Of a DNA stretch of 64,000 nt, positions 43,284-52,556 are shown one piece after another. Each line of letters begins with the position of its first letter. Within the stretch, counting starts at the first letter, position 1. Both the position numbers and the translations under genes were made by a program. Origin of the DNA: Conexibacter woesei Iso977N (lineage in GTDB: Bacteria; Actinomycetota; Thermoleophilia; Solirubrobacterales; Solirubrobacteraceae); assembly GCF_000424625.1 (NCBI RefSeq), contig NZ_AUKG01000001.1:1674001-1738000 (forward strand), written 5' to 3'. The notes beneath the pieces are model-generated. The model saw only the letters and a list, made by a program, of their open reading frames with translations, did no database searches and had not been told where the DNA came from.

Positions 43284-43302
43284 CCGTCGCGCCACGCGAC
43301 GG
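43284..43302 (+). terminator. hairpin between the ATPase and the first mce gene
   Basis: CCGTCGCG-CCA-CGCGACGG, an 8-bp perfect stem 6 nt after the ATPase stop. The next gene starts 145 nt later. It may be a partial terminator that lowers mce expression relative to the transporter core, or a processing signal. Confidence 0.4.
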
Positions 43303-43447
43303 TTCGCAACACCGTCTCAACAAACCATTTGAAAGATTGACGGCCGGTTCACCCCGGTCGTCCCACCGCAAGAACCGAACCCCACACGGTCCTGTCTCAG
43401 CAAGCTCCTTGTCCTGAATCGTTCGCCGCACCCTGCGAGGTGCGTCG

Positions 43448-44782
43448 ATGACCCTCGCCCGCGGTCTCGCCGTCGGGGCGCTCGGCGTCGCCATCGTGGT
43501 GGCGATCCTGCTGCTCACGGGCGGGAGCAAGCACGAGTACACGCTGGTCTTCCAGAACGCCGGCCAGCTGGTGAAGGGCAACGACGTCCAGATCGGCGGC
43601 CGCCGCGTCGGCAGCGTCAAGGACATCAGGCTGTCCAGGAACAACCTCGCCGACGTGAAGGTCGACCTCGACGAGCCCTACGCGCCGCTGCACCAGGGCA
43701 CGACCGCGGTGATCCGCTCCGGCTCGCTGTCGGGCGTGGCCAACCGCTTCATCTCGATCGCGCCCGGCCCGAACTCGGCGCCGAAGTTCGACGACGGCGC
43801 GACCCTCGGCCTCGACAAGACCACCACCTCGGTCGACCTCGACCAGCTCTTCGACACGATCGACCCCAAGACGCGCAAGGCGCTCCAGAACGTCATCAGG
43901 GGCTCGGCGACCCAGTACGAGGGCAAGGGCGCGAGGGCCAACGAGGCGCTGAAGTACTTCAACCCGACGTTGTCGACGACCTCGCGCCTGGTCAACGAGC
44001 TGGACTCCGACCAGAGCGCGCTCCAGGACTTCATCACCTACACCGCCAAGGCGACGACGGCGCTGGCGGCCAAGAGCGGCACGGTCACCGACCTCGTCAG
44101 CAACGCCAACACCTCGTCGGCCGCGATCGCCTCGGAGTCCGAGTCGCTCAACCAGGCGCTGCACGCGCTGCCCCAGACGCTGCGCCAGGCCAACACCACC
44201 TTCGTGAACCTGCGCTCGACGCTGGACGACCTCGACCCGCTGGTCGACGCCTCCAAGCCGGTCGCGCCCAAGCTCGCGCCGTTCTTCCGGCAGCTGCGCC
44301 CGCTGGTCACCGACGCCCGGCCGACGATCAGGGACCTGCAGACCCTGATCTCGCGCCCCGGCGCCGACAACGACCTGATCGACCTGCTGCGCAAGCAGCC
44401 GCGCCTGACCCAGGTCGCGACGCCGACGTTCAGGCACACGATCGCGGGCCTGCAGCAGGGCACGCCGGTCCTGCAGTTCATCCGCCCGTACGCGCCGGAC
44501 CTGATCGGCTGGTTCCGCGACTTCGGCCAGTCGACGGCCAACTACGACGCCAACGGCCACTTCGCGCGGATCTCGCCGATCGTCAACGCCTTCCAGTTCA
44601 CGAGCAACCCCGCCGGCGGGACGCTGACCGCGCTCAGGCCCTCCGAGCGCCAGGTCGGCCTGCAGTCCGGCAAGATCCGCCGCTGCCCGGGCTCCGCCAC
44701 GCAGGCGGCCAAGGACGGCTCCAACCCCTACGCCCCGGACGGCTCGGATTGCGATTCGAGCATCGTCCCGCCCGGCCCATGA
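43448..44782 (+). CDS. Mce-family protein 1
   Basis: A 444-residue MCE-domain protein: an N-terminal membrane anchor (about 5-25), the MlaD/MCE domain (about 30-115; YTLVFQNAGQLVKGNDVQIGGRRVGSV is its first strand pair, read as QNAGQLVKGNDVQIGG), a long helical region (about 150-330) and a Cys-containing C-terminus. In Mce systems six such subunits form a tube that passes lipid from the outer layers to YrbE. The protein begins 169 nt after the ATPase; the following gene overlaps it at ATGA. Confidence 0.92.
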   Translation: MTLARGLAVGALGVAIVVAILLLTGGSKHEYTLVFQNAGQLVKGNDVQIGGRRVGSVKDIRLSRNNLADVKVDLDEPYAPLHQGTTAVIRSGSLSGVANRFISIAPGPNSAPKFDDGATLGLDKTTTSVDLDQLFDTIDPKTRKALQNVIRGSATQYEGKGARANEALKYFNPTLSTTSRLVNELDSDQSALQDFITYTAKATTALAAKSGTVTDLVSNANTSSAAIASESESLNQALHALPQTLRQANTTFVNLRSTLDDLDPLVDASKPVAPKLAPFFRQLRPLVTDARPTIRDLQTLISRPGADNDLIDLLRKQPRLTQVATPTFRHTIAGLQQGTPVLQFIRPYAPDLIGWFRDFGQSTANYDANGHFARISPIVNAFQFTSNPAGGTLTALRPSERQVGLQSGKIRRCPGSATQAAKDGSNPYAPDGSDCDSSIVPPGP

Positions 44783-46515
44783 TGCGCGTCCGCCTCATCG
44801 CCGTCGGAGCTGCCGTGGCCGCCGCCGCGCTCGTCCTCGTGATCTTCGGGACGGGGGCCGGCGACGACCACAAGGGCGACTACAAGGTCCGCGCGATCTT
44901 CAACAACGCCTTCACGGTGATCCCGGGCGAGGACGTCAAGATCTCCGGCGTCAAGGTCGGCAAGATCCAGTCGCTGGACGTCACGCCCGACAACAAGGCC
45001 GCGGTCGTCCTCGACATCACCGAGGCGGGCTTCAAGGACTTCCGCACCGACGCGACCTGCACGATCCGCCCGCAGTCGCTGATCGGCGAGCGCTTCGTCG
45101 AGTGCACGCCGACGCAGCCGCGCGCCGACGGCGACAGGGAAGCGCCGTCGCTGCCCAAGATCAAGAGGGGCGCCGGCAAGGGCGAGTACCTGCTGCCGGC
45201 GACCAACACGATCAAGCCGGTCGACATCGACCTCGTGGGCAACATCATGCGGTTGCCCTACCGCCAGCGCCTGTCGATCATCATCAACGAGCTCGGCACC
45301 GGCCTGGCCGGCAACGGCGCGGCGCTGAACTCGGCGATCAGGCAGGCCGATCCCGCGCTGCAGGAGACCGACAAGGTCCTGGCGATCCTCGCCGACCAGA
45401 ACAGGACGCTGGCGCAGCTGGCCAAGAACGGCGACACGGTCCTGGCGCCGCTGGCGAGGGACAAGGAGAAGGTCTCCGACTTCATCGACAAGGCCAACAC
45501 GACGGCCGTCGCCAGCGCCGAGCGCCGCAGCGACATCGAGGCGTCGCTGCAGAGGTTCCCCGCGCTGCTGAACGAGCTCAAGCCGACGATGCAGCAGCTC
45601 GGCGACCTCGCCGACCAGATGACGCCGGTCCTGACCGACCTCGGCGCGCACGCGACCGACATCAACACCTTCATCAGGCAGCTCGGCCCGTTCTCGCAGG
45701 CCGGCATCCCGGCGCTGAAGTCGCTCGGCGACACGTCGGTCACCGGCCGTCAGGCGCTGCTCGCGGCCAAGCCGATCACGCAGGACCTGGGCACGTTCTC
45801 CAGGAACGCCAAGCCGCTGACCGAGAACCTCGACAGCCTGCTGACGAGCCTCCGGACGACCGGCGGCATCGAGCGCTTCATGGACTTCCTGTACTACCAG
45901 GCGGCCGCGACCAACGGCTACGACACGCTCGGCCACTACCTGCGCGCCGTGTTCGTCCTGACGTCCTGCACGACCTACTCGACGACCAGGATCCCGAACT
46001 GCGGCGCGAACTTCACGGCACCGGTCGCCAGCAGCGCGTCGGTGGCGCGCGCGTCGGCCAGGAGGATCCCGACGGTCGCCGACGTCAACCGCGAGATCGC
46101 CGACGGCCGCAGCCCGTACCTGGCACGCCAGGACGCGGTCGCCGCGGGCCTGGACCCGAAGCTGCTGACCGAGGACGCGAGCAAGGACGACAACTCGTCG
46201 TCGTCCAAGGACGACAAGAAGGGCTCGAGGTCGTCCGACAGCTCCTCGTCGAAGAGGTCGAGCACGCCGATCAGCCTGCCGGCCTCCGTCTTCCCGGGCA
46301 GCGCGCCTGCGAGCACGCCGGCGCCGAGCACCGGCACCACGACCGGCACGACCACCGGTGACACGCCGGCCGCGCCCGCGCCGACGACGAGCACCGGCAC
46401 CGCCACGACGCCCGACGCGGGCACGAGCAGCACGCCCGCGACCTCGAGCACGCCCAGCAGCGGCGGCTCCGGCGGCGCGACCCAGACCCTCCTCGACTAC
46501 CTCCTGGGGAACTAG
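44779..46515 (+). CDS. Mce-family protein 2 with low-complexity tail
   Basis: A 578-residue MCE protein: anchor (about 3-23), MCE domain (YKVRAIFNNAFTVIPGEDVKISGVKVG, as FNNAFTVIPGEDVKISG), helical region to about 380, then a Ser/Lys/Asp-rich stretch and a Thr/Ser/Pro/Gly-rich tail of about 70 residues at the C-terminus. The tail may span the wall or be glycosylated; that is inference. ATG 44779 overlaps the preceding stop; ATG 44782 is an equally possible start. Confidence 0.92.
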   Translation: MMRVRLIAVGAAVAAAALVLVIFGTGAGDDHKGDYKVRAIFNNAFTVIPGEDVKISGVKVGKIQSLDVTPDNKAAVVLDITEAGFKDFRTDATCTIRPQSLIGERFVECTPTQPRADGDREAPSLPKIKRGAGKGEYLLPATNTIKPVDIDLVGNIMRLPYRQRLSIIINELGTGLAGNGAALNSAIRQADPALQETDKVLAILADQNRTLAQLAKNGDTVLAPLARDKEKVSDFIDKANTTAVASAERRSDIEASLQRFPALLNELKPTMQQLGDLADQMTPVLTDLGAHATDINTFIRQLGPFSQAGIPALKSLGDTSVTGRQALLAAKPITQDLGTFSRNAKPLTENLDSLLTSLRTTGGIERFMDFLYYQAAATNGYDTLGHYLRAVFVLTSCTTYSTTRIPNCGANFTAPVASSASVARASARRIPTVADVNREIADGRSPYLARQDAVAAGLDPKLLTEDASKDDNSSSSKDDKKGSRSSDSSSSKRSSTPISLPASVFPGSAPASTPAPSTGTTTGTTTGDTPAAPAPTTSTGTATTPDAGTSSTPATSSTPSSGGSGGATQTLLDYLLGN

Positions 46516-47946
46516 ATGGGCCGGCGCCGCGGATCGCAGTCCATCGCAGCGAACCCCGTGCTGATCGGCGCGGCGACGACGCTCGTCGTCCTCGTCGCGG
46601 TCTTCCTGGCCTACAACGCCAACAACGGCCTGCCGTTCGTCCCGACCTACGGGCTGACGGCCGACGTCCCGAGCGCGGCGAACCTGGTCAAGGGCAACGA
46701 GGTCCGGATCGGCGGCACCCGCGTCGGCGTGGTCGACAAGATCACCCCGAAGCAGCTCAAGAACGGCAGGGTCATCGCCCAGCTGCACCTCAAGCTCGAG
46801 ACGACGATCAGGCCGCTGCCGGTCGACTCCACCATCTTGATCCGGTCGAAGTCCGCGCTCGGCCTCAAGTACGTGCAGATCACCAAGGGCACGTCGACCA
46901 GGGGCCTGGACGAGGGCGCGACGGTCCCGATCAAGCAGGCGACGCCGGCGCCGGTCGAGTTCGACGAGTTCCTCTCGACGTTCGACGACAAGACGCGCGC
47001 CGCCGCCCAGCAGCAGCTCAACGGCTTCGGCAACGCGCTCGCCGGCCGCGGCCAGGACCTCAACCGCGCGATCCAGGACTTCGACCCGCTGCTGACCCAG
47101 CTCGCGCCGGCGATGGCCAACCTGTCCGACAACCGCACGCAGCTCGCGCAGTTCACCGAGGCGCTCGCGCGCACGTCGGCGATCGTCGCGCCGGTCGCCG
47201 ATCAGCAGGCCGCGCTGTTCACCAACCTGGACACGACCTTCTCGGCCCTCGCGTCGATCGCCCGGCCCTACCTGCAGGACTCGATCAGCGGCGGCCCGCC
47301 GGCCGAGCAGACCGCGATCGAGGAGCTGCCCAAGCAGCGCCCGTTCCTGAAGAACAGCACCGAGTTCTTCGCCGACCTGCGCCCCGGCGTCGCCGCGCTC
47401 TCGGGCGCCGCCCACGACCTGGCCGACGCGTTCACGGTCGGCGTCCCGGCGCTGAAGCAGTCGGTGCAGCTCAACAAGGACCTCAAGCCGACCTTCGTGG
47501 CGCTGAAGTCGTTCGCCGAGGACCCGCTGGTCAAGCTCGGCGTCAACGACCTCAACGACACCGCGTCGATCGCCAACCCGCTGTTCGCCGCGATCACGCC
47601 GAGCCAGACGGTCTGCAACTACTGGACGCTGCTGTTCCGCAACGCCGCCTCGGTGCTGTCCGAGGGCGACACCAACGGCACCGGCCAGCGCTTCATGATC
47701 GTCGCCGCGCCGCAGGGCCCCAACAACGAGGGTGGCCCGTCGTCCGGTCCGGCCAGCGGCCCGACCAAGGACAACTACCTGCACGCCAACCCGTACCCGA
47801 ACACCGCCGCGCCGGGTCAGACGCGCGAGTGCGAGGCGGGCAACGAGCAGTACGCGGCGGGCAGGCAGGTCATCGGCAACGACCCGGGCAACCAGGGCAT
47901 CAACACCCAGAAGACGACGCTCTCGACCGACACCCCCAGGAACTGA
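46516..47946 (+). CDS. Mce-family protein 3
   Basis: A 476-residue MCE protein with an N-terminal helix (IGAATTLVVLVAVFLAY), the MCE domain (VPSAANLVKGNEVRIGGTRVG) and a helical region ending in a hydrophilic Asn/Gly-rich tail with one Cys pair (TVCNYW, TRECEAG). The start codon abuts the preceding stop directly, so translation is coupled. The next gene begins in its stop (TGATG). Confidence 0.92.
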   Translation: MGRRRGSQSIAANPVLIGAATTLVVLVAVFLAYNANNGLPFVPTYGLTADVPSAANLVKGNEVRIGGTRVGVVDKITPKQLKNGRVIAQLHLKLETTIRPLPVDSTILIRSKSALGLKYVQITKGTSTRGLDEGATVPIKQATPAPVEFDEFLSTFDDKTRAAAQQQLNGFGNALAGRGQDLNRAIQDFDPLLTQLAPAMANLSDNRTQLAQFTEALARTSAIVAPVADQQAALFTNLDTTFSALASIARPYLQDSISGGPPAEQTAIEELPKQRPFLKNSTEFFADLRPGVAALSGAAHDLADAFTVGVPALKQSVQLNKDLKPTFVALKSFAEDPLVKLGVNDLNDTASIANPLFAAITPSQTVCNYWTLLFRNAASVLSEGDTNGTGQRFMIVAAPQGPNNEGGPSSGPASGPTKDNYLHANPYPNTAAPGQTRECEAGNEQYAAGRQVIGNDPGNQGINTQKTTLSTDTPRN

Positions 47947-49631
47947 TGAGCAGCAAGGGCGACAAGCGCAAGCGCGTTCTGCGCAAGGACCGGACGGGTG
48001 CCAACCCGTTCACGGTCGGCCTGCTCGTGCTCGTGCTCGCCGGGATCGTCGTCTACGCCGGCTTCTCCAAGCACGTGCCGTTCACGCACGGCTTCCGCGT
48101 CAAGGCCGTCTTCACCAACGCCAACAACATCCGGCCCAACTCGCCGGTCCGGATCGCGGGCGTGAACATCGGCAAGGTCAAGAAGGTCACGGCCTACAAG
48201 GGCGGCGACGGCAACATGTCGCTCGTCACGATGGAGATCGACAAGGCCGGCCTGCCGATCCACAAGGACGCGACGCTGAAGGTCCGGCCGCGCATCTTCC
48301 TCGAGGGCAACGAGTTCGTCGACCTGTCGCCGGGCACGCCCGAGGCGCCGACGCTGAGCGACGGCGACACGATCCCGTCCACGCAGACCGCGGCGCCCGT
48401 GCAGTTCGACCAGATCCTGACCGCGCTGCAGTCCGACACGCGCGACAGCCTCAAGAGGCTGCTCGACGGCTACGGCACCGCGCTGACCCACCAGCCGACC
48501 GCCGCCGAGGACAAGACGCAGGATCCCGACGTCCAGGGCAAGACGGCCGCCGAGGCGCTGAACAGGTCGATCGACTACGCGCCGGGCGCGCTGAAGAACG
48601 CGTCGATCGTCAACCAGGCGTTCCTGGGCCTCGACGAGCACGACCTCTCCGGCCTGGTCGCCAACACCGCGAAGGTCACCAAGGCGCTCGGCTCCGACCC
48701 GGCCCAGCTCCAGGGCTTCGTCACGAACTTCAACACCACCTTGAGCGCGCTGGCCGACGAGCAGGACAACCTGAAGGCCACGATCGGCGAGCTCGGCCCG
48801 ACGCTGACGCACACCGACAGGGCGCTGGTCAGCCTCAACGCCTCGTTCCCGAACACGCGCGCGTTCGCCAAGGAGATCCTGCCCGGCGTCAAGGAGACCC
48901 CGGCGACGATCGACGCGGCCGAGCCGTGGATCGCGCAGGCGCGCAAGCTCGTCGGGCCCGACGAGCTGGGCGGCCTGACCAGGGAGCTCAAGCCGACGAC
49001 CGTCGACCTCGCCAGGCTCGTGGACGGGACGCTGACCGCGCTGCCGCAGGCCGACCTCGTCTCCCAGTGCATCACGCACACGATCCTGCCGACCGGCGAC
49101 ATCAAGATCCAGGACGGCCAGTTCACCTCCAACGAGGAGAACTACAAGGAGTTCTGGTACGCCATGGTCGGCCTCGCGGGCGAGTCGCAGAACTTCGACG
49201 GCAACGGCCACTACGTCCGCTTCGCGGTCGGCGGCGGCGACCAGACGGTCTCGACCGGCAAGTACGGCGGCGCCGCGGGCGAGAAGCTCTACGGCCGCGT
49301 CAACAACCCGCCGCTGGGCACGCGCCCCGCCTTCCCGGGCAAGCGCCAGCCGTACAACCACACCGCGGCGTGCAAGGACCAGAGGCTGCCGGACCTCAAC
49401 GGCGCGAAGACCGGCGGGGCCGACGGCGGCGGTGGCACGCCGGCTCCCGCGGCGCCGGCCGTGACGACCCCGACGGTGACCACGCCCGCCGGGACCGTGC
49501 CGTCGACCACGACGCCGCTGCCCGTGCCCGCGCTGGGCGTGTCGACGAGGTCGTCCAGCGCGTCCGGCGAGTCGCTGACCGCCGAGCTGGTCGATCGCCT
49601 CAACCCCTTCCGCAAGGGGGCGGGCAAGTGA
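47946..49631 (+). CDS. Mce-family protein 4
   Basis: A 561-residue MCE protein: a basic start (KGDKRKRVLRKD), a membrane helix (VGLLVLVLAGIVVYAGF), the MCE domain (AVFTNANNIRPNSPVRIAGVNIG), a helical stretch and a C-terminal region with Cys in VSQCITHT and AACKDQR, then a Pro/Thr-rich linker and a short basic end. Long helical parts such as those seen here build the channel in Mce tubes. The stop overlaps the following GTG start. Confidence 0.92.
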   Translation: MSSKGDKRKRVLRKDRTGANPFTVGLLVLVLAGIVVYAGFSKHVPFTHGFRVKAVFTNANNIRPNSPVRIAGVNIGKVKKVTAYKGGDGNMSLVTMEIDKAGLPIHKDATLKVRPRIFLEGNEFVDLSPGTPEAPTLSDGDTIPSTQTAAPVQFDQILTALQSDTRDSLKRLLDGYGTALTHQPTAAEDKTQDPDVQGKTAAEALNRSIDYAPGALKNASIVNQAFLGLDEHDLSGLVANTAKVTKALGSDPAQLQGFVTNFNTTLSALADEQDNLKATIGELGPTLTHTDRALVSLNASFPNTRAFAKEILPGVKETPATIDAAEPWIAQARKLVGPDELGGLTRELKPTTVDLARLVDGTLTALPQADLVSQCITHTILPTGDIKIQDGQFTSNEENYKEFWYAMVGLAGESQNFDGNGHYVRFAVGGGDQTVSTGKYGGAAGEKLYGRVNNPPLGTRPAFPGKRQPYNHTAACKDQRLPDLNGAKTGGADGGGGTPAPAAPAVTTPTVTTPAGTVPSTTTPLPVPALGVSTRSSSASGESLTAELVDRLNPFRKGAGK

Positions 49632-50971
49632 GGCTCGCGATCCGCAAGTACAGGTACGACTTCCTCGCGATGGTCGGGATCTTCCTGATCGCGCTGGTCG
49701 TCGGCGGCTTCATCCTCGGCCACCAGCGCTTCTACCTGCCCAAGTGGTTCCCGGTCGTCGGCACCGAGTTCGTCACCTACAAGGCGGACTTCGCGACCGC
49801 GCAGTCGGTCACGCCGGGCCAGGGCCAGACGGTCAACGTCGCGGGCGTGCCGGTCGGCGAGATCTCCAACGTGACGCTGAAGGACGGGCGCGCGCAGATC
49901 TCGATGAAGATCCGCAAGAAGTACGCGCACATCTACAAGAACGCGACGGCGCTGCTGCGGCCGAAGACCGGCCTCAACGACATGATCATCGAGCTGACGC
50001 CCGGCACCCGCCGCGCCGGTGAGCTGAACCACAGCCACGACGTCATCCCGATCACGCAGACGCTGCCCAACGTCAACACCGACGAGTTCCTGGCCGCGCT
50101 CGACGGCGACACGCGCAGCTACCTGCAGCTGCTGGTCGCCGGCGCCGGCGAGGGCCTGGACGGCAACGCCAACAACCTGTCGGCGACGTTCCGGCGCTTC
50201 GAGCCGACCAACCGCGACATCTTGAAGATCACCAAGGCGCTGTCGGTCCGCCGCGACAACATCGCCCGCTCGATCCACAACTTCAAGGAGCTGACCGAGG
50301 CGGTCGGCACCAAGGACAGGCAGCTGACGTCGCTGATCGGCGCCAGCAACGCGGTCTTCTCCTCGTTCGCCAGGCAGGACGCCAACCTGCGCAAGACGCT
50401 GCAGCTGCTGCCCTCGACGCTGAGGACGACCGACGTCGCGGTCACCAAGGCCGACAAGCTCGGCCAGACGCTCGGCCCGACGCTCGGCAAGCTGCGCCCC
50501 GGCGCCCGCGCGCTCGGCCCGTCGCTGAAGCAGTCACGCCCGTTCTTCGAGCAGACCACGCCGGTGATCGAGAAGCAGCTGCGCCCGTTCGCCCGCGACG
50601 CGCTGCCGACGGTCAAGGTCCTGCGCCCGGCCGCCCGCGACCTCGCGGCGCTGACCCCGCACTTCACCTCGGTGCTGAGGACGGCCAACTACCTGCTCAA
50701 CACGTTGGCCTACAACCCGCCCGGCGACGACGAGGGCTACCTGTTCTGGACGTCGTGGCTGAACCACATCGGCCCGACCGTCTTCTCGACGCAGGACGCC
50801 CACGGCCCGATCCGCCGCGGCGCGCTGTTCTTCTCGTGCTCGGGCCTCGGCCTGCTGGACACGCTGAAGACGGTCAACCCGCAGCTGGGCACGATCATCG
50901 GGCTGACCAACGCGCCGGCCAGGAACGACGTCTGCGCGTCCAGCTCGCAGGCCAACGGGACGAACGGGTAG
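49628..50971 (+). CDS. Mce-family protein 5
   Basis: A 447-residue MCE protein beginning with GTG in a GTGA overlap. It has an N-terminal helix (FLAMVGIFLIALVVGGFIL), an MCE domain (ADFATAQSVTPGQGQTVNVAGVPVG), a long helical region (about 150-350) and an aromatic-rich C-terminal segment (GYLFWTSWLNHIGP) with Cys in FFSCSGLG and NDVCASS. The variant VNVAGVPVG fits the 'VRIAGVxVG' consensus of the domain. Confidence 0.92.
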   Translation: MRLAIRKYRYDFLAMVGIFLIALVVGGFILGHQRFYLPKWFPVVGTEFVTYKADFATAQSVTPGQGQTVNVAGVPVGEISNVTLKDGRAQISMKIRKKYAHIYKNATALLRPKTGLNDMIIELTPGTRRAGELNHSHDVIPITQTLPNVNTDEFLAALDGDTRSYLQLLVAGAGEGLDGNANNLSATFRRFEPTNRDILKITKALSVRRDNIARSIHNFKELTEAVGTKDRQLTSLIGASNAVFSSFARQDANLRKTLQLLPSTLRTTDVAVTKADKLGQTLGPTLGKLRPGARALGPSLKQSRPFFEQTTPVIEKQLRPFARDALPTVKVLRPAARDLAALTPHFTSVLRTANYLLNTLAYNPPGDDEGYLFWTSWLNHIGPTVFSTQDAHGPIRRGALFFSCSGLGLLDTLKTVNPQLGTIIGLTNAPARNDVCASSSQANGTNG

Positions 50972-50987
50972 AGGGGGAGGCGAGCGC

Positions 50988-52511
50988 ATGAACAAGCAGG
51001 TCCCCAGCCTCGGCAAGATCCTCGTGATGGTCGGCTTCGCGCTGTCCTGCTTCGGCCTGCTGCTGTTCCTGTGGCTGGCCTTCGGCGGGCCGACGCCGCT
51101 GAAGGCCAAGTCCTACCGCTTCAAGGTGTCCTTCGGCGAGGCGACGCAGCTCGCCCACGAGGCCGACGTCCGGATCTCCGGCGTCCCGGTCGGCAAGGTC
51201 AAGGACATCGTCACCAACAGGCAGACCGGCCGCTCCGACGCGACGATCGAGCTCGACAGCGAGTACGCGCCGCTGCCCTCCGACGCCAAGGCGATCCTGC
51301 GCCAGAAGACGCTGCTGGGCGAGACCTACGTCGAGCTGACGCCGGGCACGTCCAACGCGAAGGCGATCCCCGACAACGGGCGCTTGGCGACCGGCCAGGT
51401 CTCCGACACCGTCGAGCTCGACGAGATCCTGCGCACGTTCGACCCGCAGACGCGCAGGGCGTTCCAGACCTGGGTCCAGACCCAGGCCCAATCGCTGACC
51501 GGCCGCGGCCAGGCGCTCAACGACGCGCTCGGCAACCTCGCGCCGTTCGCCGAGGACACCACCAAGATCCTCGAGGTGCTGAACGCGCAGAAGGCCGGCG
51601 TGCGCCAGCTCGTGCGCAACACCGGCGTCGTCTTCGACGCGCTCAGCGCGCGTGACGACCAGCTCGCGGGCGTCATCACCAACTCCAACAAGGTCTTCGC
51701 GACGACCGCCGCGCGCGACGCCGACCTGCAGGCCGCGTTCAAGGCGCTGCCGACGTTCGAGAGGGAGTCCTCGACGACGCTCAAGCGCCTGACGAAGTTC
51801 AGCCAGAACGCGAACCCGGTGGTCACCGACCTCAAGCCGGCGGCCAGGGAGATCAGCCCGACCTTCACGCAGCTCGCCGCGCTGGCGCCGGACCTCAAGG
51901 CGCTGTTCCGCGACATCGACCCGCTGGTCAAGGCCTCCAAGAAGGGCCTGCCGGCGACGACCGAGTTCCTGAACCAGCTGCACCCGCTGCTGGCGAACTT
52001 CGACGCGCCGCTGAAGCAGCTCAACCCGATCCTCGACGGCGCGAACCTGTACTCCAGGGAGATCAACGCGTTCTTCGCGAACTCGACGGCCGCGACCCAG
52101 GCGACCGCGCCGGTCAGCGACTCCGCCGAGCCCGCGCACTACCTGCGCACGAGCAACCCGCTCAACCCGGAGATGCTGGCGCAGTATCCGAACCGGCTGC
52201 CGACCAACCGCACCAACGCGTACGCGTTCCCGGGCGACAGCCTGTCGCTCAAGGACGGCCTGGCGTCGTTCGAGACGCGTCAGTGCTCGGGCGCGGCGGT
52301 CACCGCGGCCCCGACCCTCGGGCCGGCGGTCGACGGCGTGCTGACGCAGACGCTGCGCGACAACATCCTGAAGTTCGCCCTGAACGGCGGGAACGTCGTG
52401 GCGCCGCCGTGCAAGCAGCAGGCGCGCTTCAGCCTCAACGGGCAGCTCACGCAGTTCCCGCAGGTGCGGCCGAGCACCAAGGGCGTCCAGGCGGGGCTCC
52501 CCCAGCCGTAG
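50988..52511 (+). CDS. Mce-family protein 6
   Basis: A 507-residue MCE protein, sixth and last of the set. It has a membrane helix (ILVMVGFALSCFGLLLFLWLAF, about 11-32), an MCE domain (VSFGEATQLAHEADVRISGVPVG), a helical region rich in Ala/Asp/Lys and a C-terminus with Cys in RQCSGAAV and APPCKQQ. GGGGGAGG precedes the ATG. It carries the same architecture as the other five, so the operon can form a hetero-hexamer. Confidence 0.92.
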   Translation: MNKQVPSLGKILVMVGFALSCFGLLLFLWLAFGGPTPLKAKSYRFKVSFGEATQLAHEADVRISGVPVGKVKDIVTNRQTGRSDATIELDSEYAPLPSDAKAILRQKTLLGETYVELTPGTSNAKAIPDNGRLATGQVSDTVELDEILRTFDPQTRRAFQTWVQTQAQSLTGRGQALNDALGNLAPFAEDTTKILEVLNAQKAGVRQLVRNTGVVFDALSARDDQLAGVITNSNKVFATTAARDADLQAAFKALPTFERESSTTLKRLTKFSQNANPVVTDLKPAAREISPTFTQLAALAPDLKALFRDIDPLVKASKKGLPATTEFLNQLHPLLANFDAPLKQLNPILDGANLYSREINAFFANSTAATQATAPVSDSAEPAHYLRTSNPLNPEMLAQYPNRLPTNRTNAYAFPGDSLSLKDGLASFETRQCSGAAVTAAPTLGPAVDGVLTQTLRDNILKFALNGGNVVAPPCKQQARFSLNGQLTQFPQVRPSTKGVQAGLPQP

Positions 52512-52541
52512 GAGACCGGCGCGCGGTTGCTGCGCGCCAGG

Positions 52542-52547
52542 TACATT
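52542..52547 (+). promoter_or_regulatory. -10-like box TACATT ahead of the MMPL gene
   Basis: TACATT ends 9 nt before ATG 52557 and would give a leaderless secondary transcript for the MMPL gene within the mce operon. No good -35 box was seen. Confidence 0.3.
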
Positions 52548-52556
52548 GAGCGCTTG

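Noticed and set aside
46320-46490. low-complexity Thr/Ser/Pro repeat as a separate repeat element
   Set aside because: It is in frame and forms the natural tail of Mce protein 2; similar tails occur in Mce proteins.
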